The notes beneath the pieces were generated by a model. It did not search any database. It was given only the letters and a program-made list of their open reading frames with translations, and was not told where the DNA came from. A program made the position numbers and the translations under genes. A DNA stretch of 64,000 bases from Thalassospira sp. MCCC 1A03138 (GTDB lineage Bacteria; Pseudomonadota; Alphaproteobacteria; Rhodospirillales; Thalassospiraceae): the NCBI RefSeq assembly GCF_002115785.1, contig NZ_JFJY01000009.1, positions 124,001 to 188,000 of the forward strand, in the 5' to 3' direction. Positions 9,787 to 19,120 of this stretch are shown here, piece after piece (within the stretch, counting starts at the first letter, position 1; each line of letters opens with the position of its first letter).

Positions 9787-11211
9787 TTATTCGGGGATAC
9801 GTCCATAAACGTCGTCAAGACGTTCAATGTCATCTTCGCCAAGATAGCTGCCCGATTGGACTTCGATCAGTTCCAGCGGGATTTTCCCCGGGTTTTCCAT
9901 GCGGTGCACGGCCCCAACCGGGATATAGGTTGACTGGTTTTCGCCCAGCAGGAATTTTTTGTCATCACAGGTGACCAAGGCACTGCCTTTGACAACGATC
10001 CAGTGTTCGGCCCGATGGTGGTGCCGTTGCAAAGAAAGCTGGGCACCGGGTTTTACGGTAATGCGTTTGACCTGATAGCGATCACTGTGATCAATGCTGT
10101 CATAATCGCCCCAAGGACGTGCAACCCGACGATTATCAAGAGCCTGCCCGTGATTTTCCGCAGCAAGGTCCCCTACGACATTTTTGATGGCCTCAACCTC
10201 GGCAGACGCGCTGACCAAAAGTGCGTCTGGTGTATCAATCACCACTAGATCCTTGGTCCCCAATGTCACGATCAGGCGACGGTCTGTACCGTGAACAATC
10301 GTGTTTTCCGAGTTGACCATACGAACGTTTTCTTCAACACCCAGAACACAGTTTCCGTTCTGCAACTTTGTCCCCAGGTCTGACATCGCGTTCCAACTGC
10401 CAACGTCGCTCCAAACGCCCTGGAATGGTGCGACAAGAACATTTTCGGCATGTTCCATGACCGCATAGTCGATACTTTTTGCCATCGCGTCTTTGAATTG
10501 CCCACCCGGGCGAAGGAAATGACCATCTCGTTGTGCCGACGCTATAGCGTCGCTGCACGCGTCAAAGGTCTGAGGCTCAAAGCGTGCAATCGCATCAGCC
10601 AGGACATCCGCACGCACAAGAAAGACTCCGGCGTTCCAGAGATGCTTTCCCGAAGACAGAAAGGCCATCGCAGTTTCGAGATCGGGTTTTTCAAGAAATT
10701 TTGCCGATTTCCATATGCCCGGCCCAACTTCGACACCGGTTTCGATATATCCGTAAGCCGTGCTTGGTGACGTAGGACGCACACCAAAAGTGACGATATT
10801 GCCGCTCTTTGCATAATCTGCCGCTTCGAGCACCATTTTACGGAAAAGATCATTATCCGGAATAAAGTGATCCGCCGGGCAGAAAAGCAAAACGCTTTCG
10901 GGATTTTCTTGCCTTGCGTGACAGGCGGCAAGCGCCATCGCAGGCGCGGTGTCCCTTGCGATCGGTTCGAGAATTTGCGTCAGATTTACTTTGGATTTTT
11001 CAGCAGCTTCTTCGACAAAGAAACGGTGCTCTTCACCCGATAACGCCAAAATATTGCCAAATGACGACAACCGTTCGAAGGTCAGCTCAAGCAGGGATTT
11101 ACCATGATACACAGGAATGAATTGCTTGGGGAAACCCTTGCGTGACAAAGGCCATAAGCGCGTTCCGGAACCTCCGCAAAGCACAACAGGTGTAATTTCT
11201 TTTATTGTCAT
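9787..11211 (-). CDS. manC: mannose-1-phosphate guanylyltransferase / mannose-6-phosphate isomerase
   Basis: Bifunctional enzyme making GDP-mannose for surface polysaccharides. 474 residues. The N-terminal nucleotidyltransferase domain opens with VVLCGGSGTRLWPLSRKGFPKQF, and FLEKPD appears mid-domain. The C-terminal cupin isomerase domain starts near PWGDYDSID and holds the metal histidines in QLSLQRHHHRAEHW. Such proteins are also called AlgA, CpsB, XanB or RfbM. No polysaccharide cluster is next to it here. Both domains look complete. Confidence 0.95.
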   Translation of the reverse strand: MTIKEITPVVLCGGSGTRLWPLSRKGFPKQFIPVYHGKSLLELTFERLSSFGNILALSGEEHRFFVEEAAEKSKVNLTQILEPIARDTAPAMALAACHARQENPESVLLFCPADHFIPDNDLFRKMVLEAADYAKSGNIVTFGVRPTSPSTAYGYIETGVEVGPGIWKSAKFLEKPDLETAMAFLSSGKHLWNAGVFLVRADVLADAIARFEPQTFDACSDAIASAQRDGHFLRPGGQFKDAMAKSIDYAVMEHAENVLVAPFQGVWSDVGSWNAMSDLGTKLQNGNCVLGVEENVRMVNSENTIVHGTDRRLIVTLGTKDLVVIDTPDALLVSASAEVEAIKNVVGDLAAENHGQALDNRRVARPWGDYDSIDHSDRYQVKRITVKPGAQLSLQRHHHRAEHWIVVKGSALVTCDDKKFLLGENQSTYIPVGAVHRMENPGKIPLELIEVQSGSYLGEDDIERLDDVYGRIPE

Positions 11212-11360
11212 TTCAAGAACCGATCCCAGAGGCTATCAAACCAAAGTCAATAGCCCCTGTTATAGTTGGAAACAGCTTTCAGTTCCAAGGAGTTTAAAGC
11301 TCTGGTCACTGAAAGGATCGCCATTGTTGACCCTAAACGGAAAGCTTGCGCCAAAAGAAC

Positions 11361-12629
11361 TCAGGGCATCTGTTTGAACAGGACGTTCTGATCAAGAAGG
11401 TAGCGGGAAAACAGTGGCAGGCTGGCCGCACCGATGGCGCGGGCGGCACTGCCGACGACACCCTGTTCGATATGCGGGGTGGCGATGCCTTGCAGGTCAA
11501 GTTTCAGCGTTGCCTTGCGCGTGGCATCGACAATTTTGGCGCAGACATCGGCGGGGAAGCCGCCATCAACAATAACGGCTTCGAAATCGATCACAGAGCA
11601 GACCGAGGTAATGGCAATCGCAAGGCCGCGCGCGGTGTGATCAATCCAGAGATTAAGGGTTGCGCCAAGCTGATGCCAGTAATCGGGGTCCTTCCACAAC
11701 AAGGCAGGATCGCGGCCTTCGCGGGTCAGCATTTCCTCAAGCACGAAGATGGATGCCTGATCGATCAACTGGCTGGGATGGCCAGAACGCGAGGGCACAG
11801 GCATCGAGCCAAAGGCCCCGGCATTACCGGTTTTACCAGCATAAAGCGCCTGATTGAGCACCACACCGCCACCGATGAACGATCCGATAAAGAAATAGGC
11901 AAAGTCGGAATAATTCGGCCCTGCCCCAAACACCAGTTCCGCCCCACAGGCCGCCGTCGCGTCATTCTGCTGAAAGACAGGAAACGGTACGATTTCACCG
12001 ATGGTATCGATCAGATCGACTTCGCGCCAGGCGCTCATATCTTCGGGTGGTGCGCCGACTTCTTCCACCCAGTTCCATAATTCAAACGGCGCGGCAATGC
12101 CGATCCCGGCGATGCGCTGGCACTGGGCGGGGGATAACCCGCCGGACAATTGTTCGACCGAGGCGCGGACGAATTTGCGGATTCCATCGGGGGTCGGGTA
12201 TTTATAGGCTTCGTTCAGGCTGGCCCGTACCGTGCCGACAAAATCCATCAGGATCAGTTCGGCACTGCGTCGGCCAATTTTAAGGCCGAAGGAAAAAACA
12301 CCATCCGGGTTAAGCGCCATCGGGATTGATGGTTTGCCAACCTTGCCGCGCACCGGATCGCCACGTTTAAGCAATCCATCCTTTTCAAGGGCGCGCATGA
12401 TCACGGAGACGGTTTGGGCGGACAGGCCGGAAAGACGGGCGATATCGGCCTTGGACAATCCGACATTGCGGCGGACCAGCGACAGCACCAGCCGTTCATT
12501 ATAGGCGCGCACGCGCAACTGGTTCGCCCCCCCTCCCGGATGAAGCGGACGCGCTCCCTGCCCCTCATCCCCAGTGATATCCGGGTTGGTATTCAGTAAA
12601 GCTGTCATTGGTATCCGTTGTCCTCCCAC
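11361..12629 (-). CDS. ROK-family transcriptional repressor (probable regulator of frcBCAK)
   Basis: A 422-residue regulator: N-terminal winged helix-turn-helix (about residues 45-105, LSKADIARLSGLSAQTVSVIMRAL) followed by a ROK sugar-kinase-like domain. The usual ROK zinc motif CxCGxxGC is absent, so the sugar-binding domain is likely non-catalytic. It is divergent from the fructose ABC operon, the place where ROK repressors of sugar operons usually sit. The GTG at 12629 has AAGGA 5 bases upstream; an in-frame ATG at 12608 has GGAGGA about 12 bases upstream. I prefer the GTG, with moderate certainty. Confidence 0.88.
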   Translation of the reverse strand: MGGQRIPMTALLNTNPDITGDEGQGARPLHPGGGANQLRVRAYNERLVLSLVRRNVGLSKADIARLSGLSAQTVSVIMRALEKDGLLKRGDPVRGKVGKPSIPMALNPDGVFSFGLKIGRRSAELILMDFVGTVRASLNEAYKYPTPDGIRKFVRASVEQLSGGLSPAQCQRIAGIGIAAPFELWNWVEEVGAPPEDMSAWREVDLIDTIGEIVPFPVFQQNDATAACGAELVFGAGPNYSDFAYFFIGSFIGGGVVLNQALYAGKTGNAGAFGSMPVPSRSGHPSQLIDQASIFVLEEMLTREGRDPALLWKDPDYWHQLGATLNLWIDHTARGLAIAITSVCSVIDFEAVIVDGGFPADVCAKIVDATRKATLKLDLQGIATPHIEQGVVGSAARAIGAASLPLFSRYLLDQNVLFKQMP

Positions 12630-12672
12630 TCGGGTCCTTTATTGCCCGATTGCTAATAAGAGTGACAGGATT

Positions 12673-12701
12673 AATTAATAAATCAATCGGATTTATTAAT
12701 T
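12673..12701. promoter_or_regulatory. AT-rich palindrome, candidate ROK operator
   Basis: AATTAATAAATC (12673-12684) and GATTTATTAATT (12690-12701) form perfect 12-base arms around the 5-base spacer AATCG. It lies in the 209-base gap between the divergent ROK and frcB genes. AT-rich palindromes are typical ROK (NagC/Mlc/XylR-like) operators; the assignment to this regulator is inferred. Confidence 0.65.
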
Positions 12702-12838
12702 GACAGCTTCGCGCATTTGGTGTGTCGTAGGCAACAGACAGGCGCAAAAGACGTGCGTAACGATACGTTCCACCTGTCGCAAAATGAACAAATCCAGCCC
12801 AAAGGGCTGATTATCAGGTTATTCCTGGGAGGAAACAG

Positions 12839-13867
12839 ATGAAGAAGACTCTTGTTGGCGCCACCCTTGGGGCGCTTGCGCTTGGCCTTGCCGTTGCACC
12901 CAACGGAGCCAAAGCCGATGAAATCGGTGCCTGCCTTATCACCAAAACCGACATCAACCCGTTCTTCGTGAAAATGAAAGAAGGCGCACAGGCGGCATCT
13001 GTTGCCAATGGTGTCAGCCTTTCGACTTTTGCCGGTAAAATCGATGGTGACCATGAAACCCAGGTGCAGGCGATTGAATCCTGCATTGCATCGGGTGCGA
13101 AGGGCATCCTTCTGACCGCATCGGACACCAAGGCGATTGTACCGGTTGTCAAAAAGGCGCGCGATGCCGGGTTGCTGGTGATTGCACTTGATACACCGCT
13201 TGAACCGATTGACTCGGCCGATGCAACCTTTGCCACCGATAACTTCAAGGCCGGCGAGCTGATTGGTCAGTGGGCCGCGGCCAAGCTTGGCGATGAAGCC
13301 TCGGAAGCAAAAATCGCGTTTCTTGACCTGACGCCAAGCGCACCATCGGTTGATGTGCTGCGCGATCAGGGCTTCATGAAAGGGTTCGGGATCGACATCA
13401 AGGATCCGAACAAAATCGGTGATGAAGATGATCCCCGTATTGTCGGCCATGACATCACCAACGGTAACGAGGAAGGCGGCCGCAAGGCGATGGAAAACCT
13501 TTTGCAGCAGGATTCCGAAATCAATGTCGTCTATACCATCAACGAACCGGCCGCTGCTGGTGCCTATGAGGCGCTGAAATCGTTTGGCATGGAAGACGGC
13601 GTTCTGATCGTATCGGTCGATGGCGGTTGCCCGGGCGTTTTGAACATCAAGGATGGCGTGATTGGCGCAACATCGCAGCAATATCCGCTTGATATGGCCT
13701 ATAAGGGGATCGAAGCGATCAAGGCCTGGGCCGAAAGCGGTGAAAAACCAGCCAATTCCGAAGGTCTTAACTTCTACGACACCGGCGTTAACCTTGTGAC
13801 CGGTGATCCGGCAGAGGGCGTTCCGTCGATTGATATCGATGAAGGCATGAAACGCTGCTGGGGCTAA
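12839..13867 (+). CDS. frcB: fructose ABC transporter periplasmic binding protein
   Basis: Periplasmic sugar-binding protein of the type I (Peripla_BP_4) family. 342 residues with a signal peptide ending at AKA before [12 protein letters not shown]. It closely resembles rhizobial FrcB through the whole length ([65 protein letters not shown], and the tail EGMKRCWG). It binds fructose and probably related monosaccharides such as ribose or mannose in the family. First gene of frcBCAK; a purine-rich CTGGGAGGAAAC ribosome site precedes it. Confidence 0.93.
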   Translation: MKKTLVGATLGALALGLAVAPNGAKADEIGACLITKTDINPFFVKMKEGAQAASVANGVSLSTFAGKIDGDHETQVQAIESCIASGAKGILLTASDTKAIVPVVKKARDAGLLVIALDTPLEPIDSADATFATDNFKAGELIGQWAAAKLGDEASEAKIAFLDLTPSAPSVDVLRDQGFMKGFGIDIKDPNKIGDEDDPRIVGHDITNGNEEGGRKAMENLLQQDSEINVVYTINEPAAAGAYEALKSFGMEDGVLIVSVDGGCPGVLNIKDGVIGATSQQYPLDMAYKGIEAIKAWAESGEKPANSEGLNFYDTGVNLVTGDPAEGVPSIDIDEGMKRCWG

Positions 13868-13896
13868 GCCCACCGCGTGATGTTCTGATATTCGAG

Positions 13897-13995
13897 GAGG
13901 GCGGTGATAAACGCCGCCCTCTTGTCCCACAAAAAGGTTACACTTGGTCAGCCCCCTACCCCCGATCCAAGCCGGTCACCAGAACCGGCGGGGGC
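13897..13995 (+). repeat. two hairpins between frcB and frcC
   Basis: GAGGGCGG (13897-13904) pairs with CCGCCCTC (13914-13921). Further on, GCCGGT (13971-13976) pairs with ACCGGC (13984-13989), with a possible outer GCCCCC/GGGGGC arm (13951-13956 and 13990-13995). They lie after the binding-protein stop and before the permease. Such structures commonly protect the upstream message or limit downstream expression; that function is inferred. Confidence 0.6.
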
Positions 13996-14059
13996 ATTTG
14001 ATGAACTGTTGCGCATGATTTTTCGCAACCCATGTTCACGACCAGGCCGGGAGGAAGCG

Positions 14060-15142
14060 ATGAGCGAAACTGCTCGCACATCTCGTACAAAACAGGAATA
14101 CGAACAGACGCTTGACGCCAGCGACAAGGCGGTTGCGCAGTTCGAACATAAAAGCCGGAACTTTCTGGATGCCACGCAGCATTTCCTGCATGGCAATCCG
14201 ACGATGGTGCCGGTGATTGTCCTTGTCATTTCCATTATCATTTTTGGTGCACTGGCGGGACCGAAGTTCTTTTCGCCGTTCAACCTGTCGCTGATTGTGC
14301 AGCAGGTTTCGATCATCGGCATTCTGGCCGCCGCACAAAGCCTTGTGATCCTAACCGCCGGGATTGATCTTTCGGTCGGTGCGATCATGGTGCTGATGTC
14401 GGTCGTTATGGGGCAACTTGCGATCACGCTTGGCGTTCCCGCACCGCTTGCGATCCTGATCGGGTTTGTCGGCGGGATTCTGGCCGGGATGCTGAACGGG
14501 TTTCTGGTCACCCGGATCAAATTGCCACCCTTTATCGTGACGCTGGGGACGTGGAATATTTTCTTTGCGCTGAACCTTTGGCTTTCGGGCGCGCAATCGA
14601 TCCGTAGCCAGACATTGGATGAAATCGCACCTCTTTTGAAATTCTTTGGCGAAAGCATTGCGATTGGCGGGGCGCGGATCACCTATGGCTCGGTCCTGAT
14701 GCTCGTCATATTTGCCGTCCTTTGGTACATCCTGAACCACACCAGTTGGGGTCGACATGTTTATGCCATCGGTGATGACAAGGAAGCTGCCGAGCTTTCT
14801 GGCATTCGCACCAACCGCACGCTTATCATGGTTTATGGCCTTGCCGGGCTTGTATGTGGCATTGGTGCGTGGGCATCAATCGGGCGTGTTGGCTCGGTTT
14901 CACCGCAAAGTTTTCAGGAAGCAAACCTGCAGTCGATTACCGCAGTTGTGATTGGCGGCATTTCGCTGTTTGGCGGGCGCGGGTCGATCATCGGCCCGTT
15001 GATCGGGGCATTGATCGTTGGCGTGTTCAATTCCGGGCTGCGACTTGTGGGCGTTGATGTTCTTTGGCAGGTGTTTGCGATTGGCTGGCTGACGATTATC
15101 GCCGTTGCAATCGACCAGTGGATCAGAAAGGTATCGTCATGA
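14060..15142 (+). CDS. frcC: fructose ABC transporter permease
   Basis: Inner-membrane permease of the RbsC/FrcC family, 360 residues with about eight to ten hydrophobic segments beginning near residue 47 (VPVIVLVISIIIFGALAG). The family block LTAGIDLSVGAIM and the C-terminal GGISLFGGRGSIIGPLIGA are clear. I start at 14060 because GGGAGGA lies directly upstream; the frame could extend to 13904 but that covers the hairpin region. It ends by overlapping the ATG of frcA (ATGA), implying coupled translation. A 192-base gap with hairpins separates it from frcB. Confidence 0.92.
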   Translation: MSETARTSRTKQEYEQTLDASDKAVAQFEHKSRNFLDATQHFLHGNPTMVPVIVLVISIIIFGALAGPKFFSPFNLSLIVQQVSIIGILAAAQSLVILTAGIDLSVGAIMVLMSVVMGQLAITLGVPAPLAILIGFVGGILAGMLNGFLVTRIKLPPFIVTLGTWNIFFALNLWLSGAQSIRSQTLDEIAPLLKFFGESIAIGGARITYGSVLMLVIFAVLWYILNHTSWGRHVYAIGDDKEAAELSGIRTNRTLIMVYGLAGLVCGIGAWASIGRVGSVSPQSFQEANLQSITAVVIGGISLFGGRGSIIGPLIGALIVGVFNSGLRLVGVDVLWQVFAIGWLTIIAVAIDQWIRKVSS

Positions 15143-15927
15143 GCACGGATAAAAAGCCGGTCTTGAGCGCACGCGGTATCGTTAAACGCTATGGCCGGGT
15201 GACCGCACTTGATCAGGCGGATTTTGACCTTTATCCCGGTGAAGTCCTTGCGGTGATCGGCGATAACGGTGCGGGAAAATCATCGCTGATCAAGGCTCTT
15301 TCGGGTGCGATCACGGTTGATGAAGGCACCATCGAGCTTGATGGCAAACCGGTGCGTTTTTCATCACCGATGGAAGCCCGCGAAGCCGGGATCGAGACGG
15401 TTTATCAGAACCTTGCGCTTTCCCCTGCCCTTTCGATTGCGGACAATATGTTCATGGGCCGCGAGCTTCGCAAACCGGGTTTCATGGGCAAGTATTTCGG
15501 CGCATTGGACCATAAGGGCATGCAGCGGATTGCGCGTGAAAAGCTTTCCGAGCTTGGTCTGATGACCATCCAGAACATCAATCAGGCGGTCGAAACGCTT
15601 TCGGGCGGGCAGCGCCAAGGGGTTGCGGTTGCCCGTGCGGCGGCCTTTGGATCGCGCGTCGTGATCATGGATGAACCGACCGCGGCATTGGGCGTCAAGG
15701 AAAGCCGCCGGGTGCTGGAACTGATTGCCGATGTCAAATCGCGCGGCATGCCGATTGTGCTGATTTCGCACAATATGCCACATGTGTTCGAGGTCGCGGA
15801 TCGCATCCATGTTCATCGTTTGGGCAAACGCCTGTGTACAATCAATCCAGATGATTACAGCATGTCGGACGCGGTTGCCTTCATGACCGGCGCCAAGGAA
15901 CCACCCGAAATATCGGCGGCGGCATGA
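15139..15927 (+). CDS. frcA: fructose ABC transporter ATP-binding protein
   Basis: Cytoplasmic ATPase subunit, 262 residues. Single nucleotide-binding domain: Walker A GDNGAGKSS near residue 40, signature LSGGQRQGVAVARA, Walker B VVIMDEPTAALG, and the switch histidine in VLISHNM. Most ribose-type ATPases (RbsA) are double-domain proteins of about 500 residues; this half-size form is typical of FrcA. Start at 15139 overlaps the frcC stop by four bases; frcK follows four bases after its stop. Confidence 0.93.
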   Translation: MSTDKKPVLSARGIVKRYGRVTALDQADFDLYPGEVLAVIGDNGAGKSSLIKALSGAITVDEGTIELDGKPVRFSSPMEAREAGIETVYQNLALSPALSIADNMFMGRELRKPGFMGKYFGALDHKGMQRIAREKLSELGLMTIQNINQAVETLSGGQRQGVAVARAAAFGSRVVIMDEPTAALGVKESRRVLELIADVKSRGMPIVLISHNMPHVFEVADRIHVHRLGKRLCTINPDDYSMSDAVAFMTGAKEPPEISAAA

Positions 15928-15931
15928 CGGG

Positions 15932-16558
15932 ATGACACCGGATATCGAGACCCTGACCGCGATGATCAGGGACAAACGTATTGGCGATCGTCGCCTCCTT
16001 GTCGCGATCGCCGGGGCACCAGCCTCGGGCAAGTCAACCTTGTCCGAACGGCTTCATCACCATCTGGGGGGTGATGAGGCCGGGGCTGTTGTCGTGCCGA
16101 TGGATGGGTATCATTTCGATGATGCCATCCTTTCCGCACGCGGCCTCCTTCCGCGTAAGGGATCGCCGGAAACCTTTGATACCGGCGGCTTCAAGCGCAC
16201 CCTTGATGCCATTCGCGACGACATTGACGATGTTTATGTGCCGGTGTTTGACCGCAATCTGGAACTGTCGCGCGGCTCGGCCCGATGCGTTTCACGTAGC
16301 CATCGGATCGTTCTGATCGAAGGCAATTATCTGCTGCTCAGCCAGTCGCCCTGGAACCAGTTGGCAGGCCTGTTCGACCTGACCCTGTTCATCGACATAC
16401 CGCTTCCGGTTCTAGAAAGGCGTCTTGTGCAACGGTGGCTTGATCATGGCCATGACGAACCAGCAGCACGGCAAAAAGCATCGGATAATGACATCCCCAA
16501 CGCCCATACCGTTCAGAAAAGCAGCGCCCTGGCCGATATCACGATTACCGCGGCGTGA
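15932..16558 (+). CDS. frcK: P-loop kinase of the fructose transport operon
   Basis: A 208-residue uridine-kinase-like P-loop protein: Walker A GAPASGKST at about residues 28-36, then PMDGYHFDD and GNYLLL, with a C-terminal stretch of basic and acidic residues. Proteins of this size and type close the frcBCA(K) operon in rhizobia, where FrcK was proposed to phosphorylate imported fructose. That activity is not visible from sequence alone; other nucleoside or sugar kinase roles remain possible. It is 4 bases after frcA and convergent with the next methyltransferase. Confidence 0.85.
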   Translation: MTPDIETLTAMIRDKRIGDRRLLVAIAGAPASGKSTLSERLHHHLGGDEAGAVVVPMDGYHFDDAILSARGLLPRKGSPETFDTGGFKRTLDAIRDDIDDVYVPVFDRNLELSRGSARCVSRSHRIVLIEGNYLLLSQSPWNQLAGLFDLTLFIDIPLPVLERRLVQRWLDHGHDEPAARQKASDNDIPNAHTVQKSSALADITITAA

Positions 16559-16579
16559 TCATCGTGCCATCAACAGGAA

Positions 16580-17383
16580 TTACCGTTCTTTTCGCAACAC
16601 CAGCGTATAGCACATCGGGATCTGGGCTTTCCTGTCTTCATAGATATCAAATTCAGTTTCCCGATTTGAATGCGGGTACTCTTTAAGACATTCCAGCTTT
16701 AATCCGGCCGCGACAGCCGCAGACACGATTTCGCCCATCGTGTAGGAAAACCACCATGAAACCGGCCCCTGCCCGCCATCAGATCCGTTATAGGTGATGG
16801 TATCTTCGTTCGCGCGTGGTCCACGGTCAAAATAAGACTGGGAGGGTGAAAACGGATCAGCAGCAGACGGATCAAACATTTCAAGAAACGGATGCGTTTC
16901 ATAGATAACGAGCACCCCATCCCGGGCCAGCAGCCCTGAGACGGCATCGAAGAAACGTTTCAGATCCGGCATCCAGTTCAGAACGCCGATGGTAATCAAA
17001 CCAAGATCAAAATCGCCCAGCGTATCTTCCGGCAATTCGTAGATGTCCGCACAGAGGAAATCACATTTCCGTCCCGACAGATGCGCCAGCTTCCGGGCTT
17101 GCGCGAGAAATGCATCGGATTGATCAATCCCAAGCACAGTTTTTGCGCCCATGGCCGACAAGGACAACACTTCGCGACCGTTATTGCAGCACACCTGCAC
17201 GACGCGTTTTCCCTCGACACCGACATCCTCCAGCGTTTCCCGCAAGGTTTCGTCGAATGTCGAAAAATCCGCTTTCGCAACCTCGGCCAAGAGTCTTTGC
17301 CAGGTTTCACCGGCTTCATGCAATGGTGCGGAGGCATCCCATGCGGCACGGTTGGCCGATGTGTATTTTTTGTGTGCGTCCAT
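16580..17383 (-). CDS. class I SAM-dependent methyltransferase
   Basis: A 267-residue cytoplasmic methyltransferase. Motif I is VVQVCCNNGREVLSL (the usual G-rich loop is partly replaced by CCNNG), followed by VLGIDQSDAF, DFDLGLITIGVLNWM and LLARDGVLVIYETHPFL. This subgroup is widespread and poorly characterised; substrate unknown. Isolated gene, convergent with frcK and 83 bases upstream of the end of the LysR gene. Confidence 0.85.
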   Translation of the reverse strand: MDAHKKYTSANRAAWDASAPLHEAGETWQRLLAEVAKADFSTFDETLRETLEDVGVEGKRVVQVCCNNGREVLSLSAMGAKTVLGIDQSDAFLAQARKLAHLSGRKCDFLCADIYELPEDTLGDFDLGLITIGVLNWMPDLKRFFDAVSGLLARDGVLVIYETHPFLEMFDPSAADPFSPSQSYFDRGPRANEDTITYNGSDGGQGPVSWWFSYTMGEIVSAAVAAGLKLECLKEYPHSNRETEFDIYEDRKAQIPMCYTLVLRKER

Positions 17384-17466
17384 GACCTGCCCCTGCTCAT
17401 ATCATAAGTTGTAGTATTCTAACAATCACAACCAATACAATGCACTGTCAAACAAACAACGCAGGA

Positions 17467-18336
17467 TCACACGGATTTAATAGCCGGATTGCCAATCAGC
17501 ACATCAGACACCCATTCGGCAACAACCCGCACGCGCGGCACATGGCGCATGTCCTGATGGATCAGAAGCCAGATTTCGCGTCCTTCCGGCTCGATATCGG
17601 GTTTGCGCGTCAGCCCCGAGATACGATCGCCTAGGCATCGTGGCAGCAGGGCAAAGGCATTGGCCGAACATGCCATCGTCGCCATGATGGATCCGCGGTT
17701 GGATCGACTGATGGTGTGGCGATTGGGGAAATGGCGGTTGAGCCATATCTGTTCGGGCTTGTCGGCAAACGCATCGTCAAGATCGACCCACGGTGCAGTC
17801 GTCGGGTCATCCATCCCAGCCGGACCGTAAATACCGTATTCCATCACCCCGATTTTCCGGATGTGAAAGGCCCCGGTTTGCGGTCGGGCAAGGCGCAGTG
17901 CGATATCGGTTTCACGTTGCGGCAGGCTCAGATTGCGGTTGCCGCCAATCAGTTCGACGCAAAGGGACGGATGATTTGATGTCAGTTCGCCCAGACGCGG
18001 GGCAATGCAGTTTTCAAAAATCACATCCACCCCGGCAACGCGAACAACACCCGATATTTCCGGACGGGCCGCCTTTTCCGACAGAGTGCCATTGGCTTCG
18101 AGCAAGGTACTGACTTCGGCCTCCATCGCCCTTGCGGTTTTCAGAAGGCTTTGCGCACGCAATGTCGGGCTCATCTGGCCATCCCGACGCAGCAGGACAG
18201 GAAAGCCGGTGACTTCTTCAAGCCGGGCAATGCGACGCGCGATTGTCGTCTGATTCACGCCCAGTTCGCGTGCGGCGGCACTCATGGTATTTGCGCGGCA
18301 AACGACGGCGAATGTCCGCAAGGCTTCCCAATCCAT
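17467..18336 (-). CDS. LysR-family transcriptional regulator
   Basis: A 289-residue LysR regulator with an N-terminal helix-turn-helix (MDWEALRTFAVVCRANTMSAAARELGVNQTTIARRIARLEE) at residues 1-65. The C-terminal effector domain carries a GNRNLSLPQRETDIALRLARP stretch. It is divergent from an isochorismatase-family gene, with several palindromes in the 123-base gap, so it probably controls that gene and itself. The effector is unknown. Confidence 0.88.
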   Translation of the reverse strand: MDWEALRTFAVVCRANTMSAAARELGVNQTTIARRIARLEEVTGFPVLLRRDGQMSPTLRAQSLLKTARAMEAEVSTLLEANGTLSEKAARPEISGVVRVAGVDVIFENCIAPRLGELTSNHPSLCVELIGGNRNLSLPQRETDIALRLARPQTGAFHIRKIGVMEYGIYGPAGMDDPTTAPWVDLDDAFADKPEQIWLNRHFPNRHTISRSNRGSIMATMACSANAFALLPRCLGDRISGLTRKPDIEPEGREIWLLIHQDMRHVPRVRVVAEWVSDVLIGNPAIKSV

Positions 18337-18360
18337 GGATCGTCACCCGGTTATGGTTTC

Positions 18361-18417
18361 TGCGTATACGCAGATCATATCTGCAAATTGACGGATTTAA
18401 ACTGCAAACATGCAGAT
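18361..18417. promoter_or_regulatory. cluster of palindromes between LysR and isochorismatase genes
   Basis: TGCGTATACGCA (18361-18372) is a perfect 12-base palindrome. GCAGAT-CAT-ATCTGC (18370-18384) is a second one overlapping it. CTGCA-AACA-TGCAG (18402-18415) is a third, sharing the CTGCA core. Repeated half-sites in a divergent LysR promoter suggest recognition and activation sites. Confidence 0.6.
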
Positions 18418-18459
18418 GCATGATCAGGCCATCCAAATGACTTTGAAAGGACAGTCACC

Positions 18460-19053
18460 ATGAGCGCGCAATCCATCTTTGAAATTCTTGGCGTTGAACT
18501 GCCGACCGGATCGGTCCGGGATGCAGCATTGATCGTGATTGATGCCCAGGAAGAATATCGCAGCGGGCGGTTGAAGCTATCAGAGCTTGAACCGGCACTG
18601 GACAATATTGCCAGCCTGATCGCCCATTGGCGTGCGCAGAACGGCACCCTGATCCATATCCAGCATCACGGACAGGGATTGTTTGATCCCGAAGGTCCGT
18701 ATGCCGCGATCATGAACGAAGTTGCACCCCATGAGGGCGAGCCGGTTCTGACAAAGAATGTGCCCAATGCCTTTGGCGGTACCAATTTGCGCGACCTGAT
18801 TGATCAGGCCGGTTTGAAACATGTGGTGCTGGCCGGTTTCATGACCCATGTCTGCGTGTCGACCACCGCACGTTCCGCCAACGAACAGGGATTGCAGGTT
18901 ACCATCGCCGGGGATGCGGTCACCACACGTGACCTGCCCGCCACCGCCGATCACGCCTCTATCCCGGCGGCGGAATTGCACCGTGCCGAACTGGCCATTC
19001 TGGCCGATGCGTTTGCCAAGGTTGTAACGACCGACGACGTTCTGAAAGCGTGA
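18460..19053 (+). CDS. isochorismatase-family cysteine hydrolase
   Basis: A 197-residue cysteine hydrolase of the isochorismatase/nicotinamidase superfamily. The catalytic triad is visible as Asp28 (ALIVIDAQ), Lys99 (VLTKNVP) and Cys132 (GFMTHVCVSTTARSA), with a cis-peptide AGFMTH region before the cysteine. The substrate could be an amide, isochorismate or a carbamate; nothing nearby settles it. Divergent from a LysR regulator and followed by a strong terminator. Confidence 0.9.
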   Translation: MSAQSIFEILGVELPTGSVRDAALIVIDAQEEYRSGRLKLSELEPALDNIASLIAHWRAQNGTLIHIQHHGQGLFDPEGPYAAIMNEVAPHEGEPVLTKNVPNAFGGTNLRDLIDQAGLKHVVLAGFMTHVCVSTTARSANEQGLQVTIAGDAVTTRDLPATADHASIPAAELHRAELAILADAFAKVVTTDDVLKA

Positions 19054-19063
19054 TTGTAAATGC

Positions 19064-19095
19064 AAAACACCCCGCAGCAATCTGCGGGGTGTTTT
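19064..19095. terminator. bidirectional rho-independent terminator
   Basis: CACCCCGCAG (19068-19077) pairs with CTGCGGGGTG (19082-19091), flanked by AAAA on the left and TTTT on the right, so it works on either strand. It separates the convergent isochorismatase-family gene and phaB. Confidence 0.92.
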
Positions 19096-19120
19096 GTGAG
19101 ATTGAACGCAAGCAGTGCGA

